From positions 1 through 55,571 of the forward strand of contig JAUCBJ010006653.1 of assembly GCA_032718475.1 (NCBI GenBank): a DNA stretch of 55,571 nt, given 5' to 3'. A model generated the notes under the pieces. That model searched no databases. It saw only the letters and a program-made list of their open reading frames with translations, and was not told the origin of the DNA. The position numbers and the translations under genes were made by a program. This document shows positions 54,400 to 55,571 of the stretch, one piece after another. Position 1 is the stretch's first letter. Each line of letters opens with the position of its first letter. Source of the DNA: Nemertoderma westbladi (lineage: Eukaryota > Xenacoelomorpha > Nemertodermatida > Nemertodermatidae).

Positions 54400-55571
54400 T
54401 GTTCGCGCTTTTGAAGACCTTTAGCAGTTTAACCTGCCAAAATTTATATGTCTTTTAGTTAATTAAAACCACTTTAGCATATGACAATATTTTATGCTAA
54501 TACGCAAAACACTAGCCGAAGTCAGCCCATGCGCGATCATTCACCCGATGGATCTACACCCGGGAGACTGAATTCGGATGCTTAAATTTTATTATTGCAG
54601 TGTAAGGTTGCAGTGTATACCTACTGTATTATTCGATAGATCGTTAATAATTAATCTCTGACAGGTATTATTGGCTTTCGGGAAATATTAACAGTTCCTT
54701 TAGGACGTGGCGCTTTATCTATTTAAACAGAACTAAGACTTATACTAAAACGCAACGATACTGCTTATGATTAAAGTATAAAGCGTATTCTTTAGGAAAT
54801 ACTTTGTTACCAATCACAATCATGCACACTATTATGCCGACCGTCAGTATATTTGATCACACATAAAGAGAGCAGCAATTGACTCACGTAGGGTCTGCTA
54901 AATAACATTGGATTCAATACACACCACATTAATATAAATCGCAATTGTTATGTATAGCCGGTCTCTCTAACCTGTAGTGTATCAAGAAAATTGGGAATTT
55001 GGGTGATTTATCCGTATTATCCAAAGAGCAATATTTCCATCAACAAATAGGTACAATTAATAACTGACGGTAAATAACAGTACAAACAATATGATTAATG
55101 CAATTAAATTAAGTGAGTATGTTAATTAGTGAGATTAGTTAGGTAACAGTTTATACTTTCGATAATTTAAGCAGTTTTCTAGAGTTCTTCCCAAAAGGCC
55201 GGTGTTTCTGGCTTTAGACAGCAATAACAACAAAGTATCAAGTAAAAAACAGTAAGACTGAACACTCTCCTTATGATCGGCTGAAAAGCTACACGTCGAC
55301 AGAAAAAATCGCTCTGATTGGCTCAAGCCAAACAAAGAACTATGCGTCCAATGGATGTTTCCATGTCAGCAACCAGCTGTTAGATGTCGTAATATGAATC
55401 ATCACGGCTAAGCTGTGAAAGGTAGTTGGTGCATTACAGGCTTTTTGCCTTACCATGTCCGCCAAAACACGTATATAGCAGAATGATTTTTATGTCCGTT
55501 AAAACACCTGTAACGGTACCTTGCGGGCGAGGGGAATATATATACAGTTAGAGAACCCTTTTAGAGTATTC
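54400..55571 (-). repeat. Diverged BEL/Pao LTR copy, cut by window end
   Basis: From TGTTCGCGCTT at 54400 to the window end the sequence follows the LTRs at 16284 and 27230. It keeps GCGCGATCATTCACCCG, CCCGGGAGA, the GGAAATATTAACAGTTCCTT block, TCTTTAGGAAAT, CGCTCTGATTGG and GTCCGYTAAAACACC in the same order, with many substitutions and indels. It therefore belongs to an older or different subfamily member in the same orientation. Whether it is a solo LTR or the 3' LTR of an element beyond the window cannot be seen. Confidence 0.88.

Overview
The window looks like repeat-rich, AT-rich nuclear DNA of an animal, most likely an aquatic invertebrate. This is inferred from the element types present: APE-type non-LTR retrotransposons (LINEs), a BEL/Pao LTR retrotransposon, and an animal-type Mutator-like transposase. 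No host gene, tRNA, rRNA or prokaryotic feature was recognised. Nearly all annotatable sequence is transposon, satellite or minisatellite.

Left part (1-14.6 kb): pieces of one LINE family that ends in a (GTA)n tail, plus a 146/147-bp satellite. LINE B (1931-4458, minus) sits inside a plus-strand member of its own family, LINE A, and is flanked by a 10-bp target-site duplication. It has lost the end of its endonuclease and the start of its reverse transcriptase. The block from the middle of LINE B to the end of the second satellite tract (2950-8607) is repeated head-to-tail at 8608-14557. The copies are nearly identical and differ mainly by one extra satellite dimer (292 bp). The duplication junction shows 4-5 bp of microhomology.

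Middle part (15.3-29.35 kb): a Mutator-like transposase gene in two pieces (15346-16269 and 28523-29352). It is split by a BEL/Pao element (16284-28412, minus strand) with near-identical LTRs and a perfect ATAAT duplication. The BEL element keeps one long gag-protease frame (1268 codons). It has lost the reverse transcriptase region, and only a pol linker remnant follows.

Right part (29.35-50.48 kb): about 21 kb of a 38/39/40-bp minisatellite, roughly 530-540 units, starting inside the transposase reading frame. It has no stop codon in any forward frame, so very long open frames cross it. I regard these as a by-product of unit sequence, not as genes. Unit variants fall largely at CpG sites, local higher-order duplications are visible, and the right edge holds divergent units next to a LINE 3' tail.

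End (50.5-55.6 kb): a LINE tail, a 982-bp terminal-inverted-repeat element with a smaller palindromic element inside, a LINE reverse-transcriptase scrap, a 34-bp tandem repeat, and a diverged copy of the BEL LTR running to the window end.

The elements do not form a pathway. What they record is a nested history: transposase gene, then BEL insertion; LINE into LINE, then segmental duplication; and a minisatellite expansion at the transposase 3' end. The most unusual object is the three-frame-open minisatellite.
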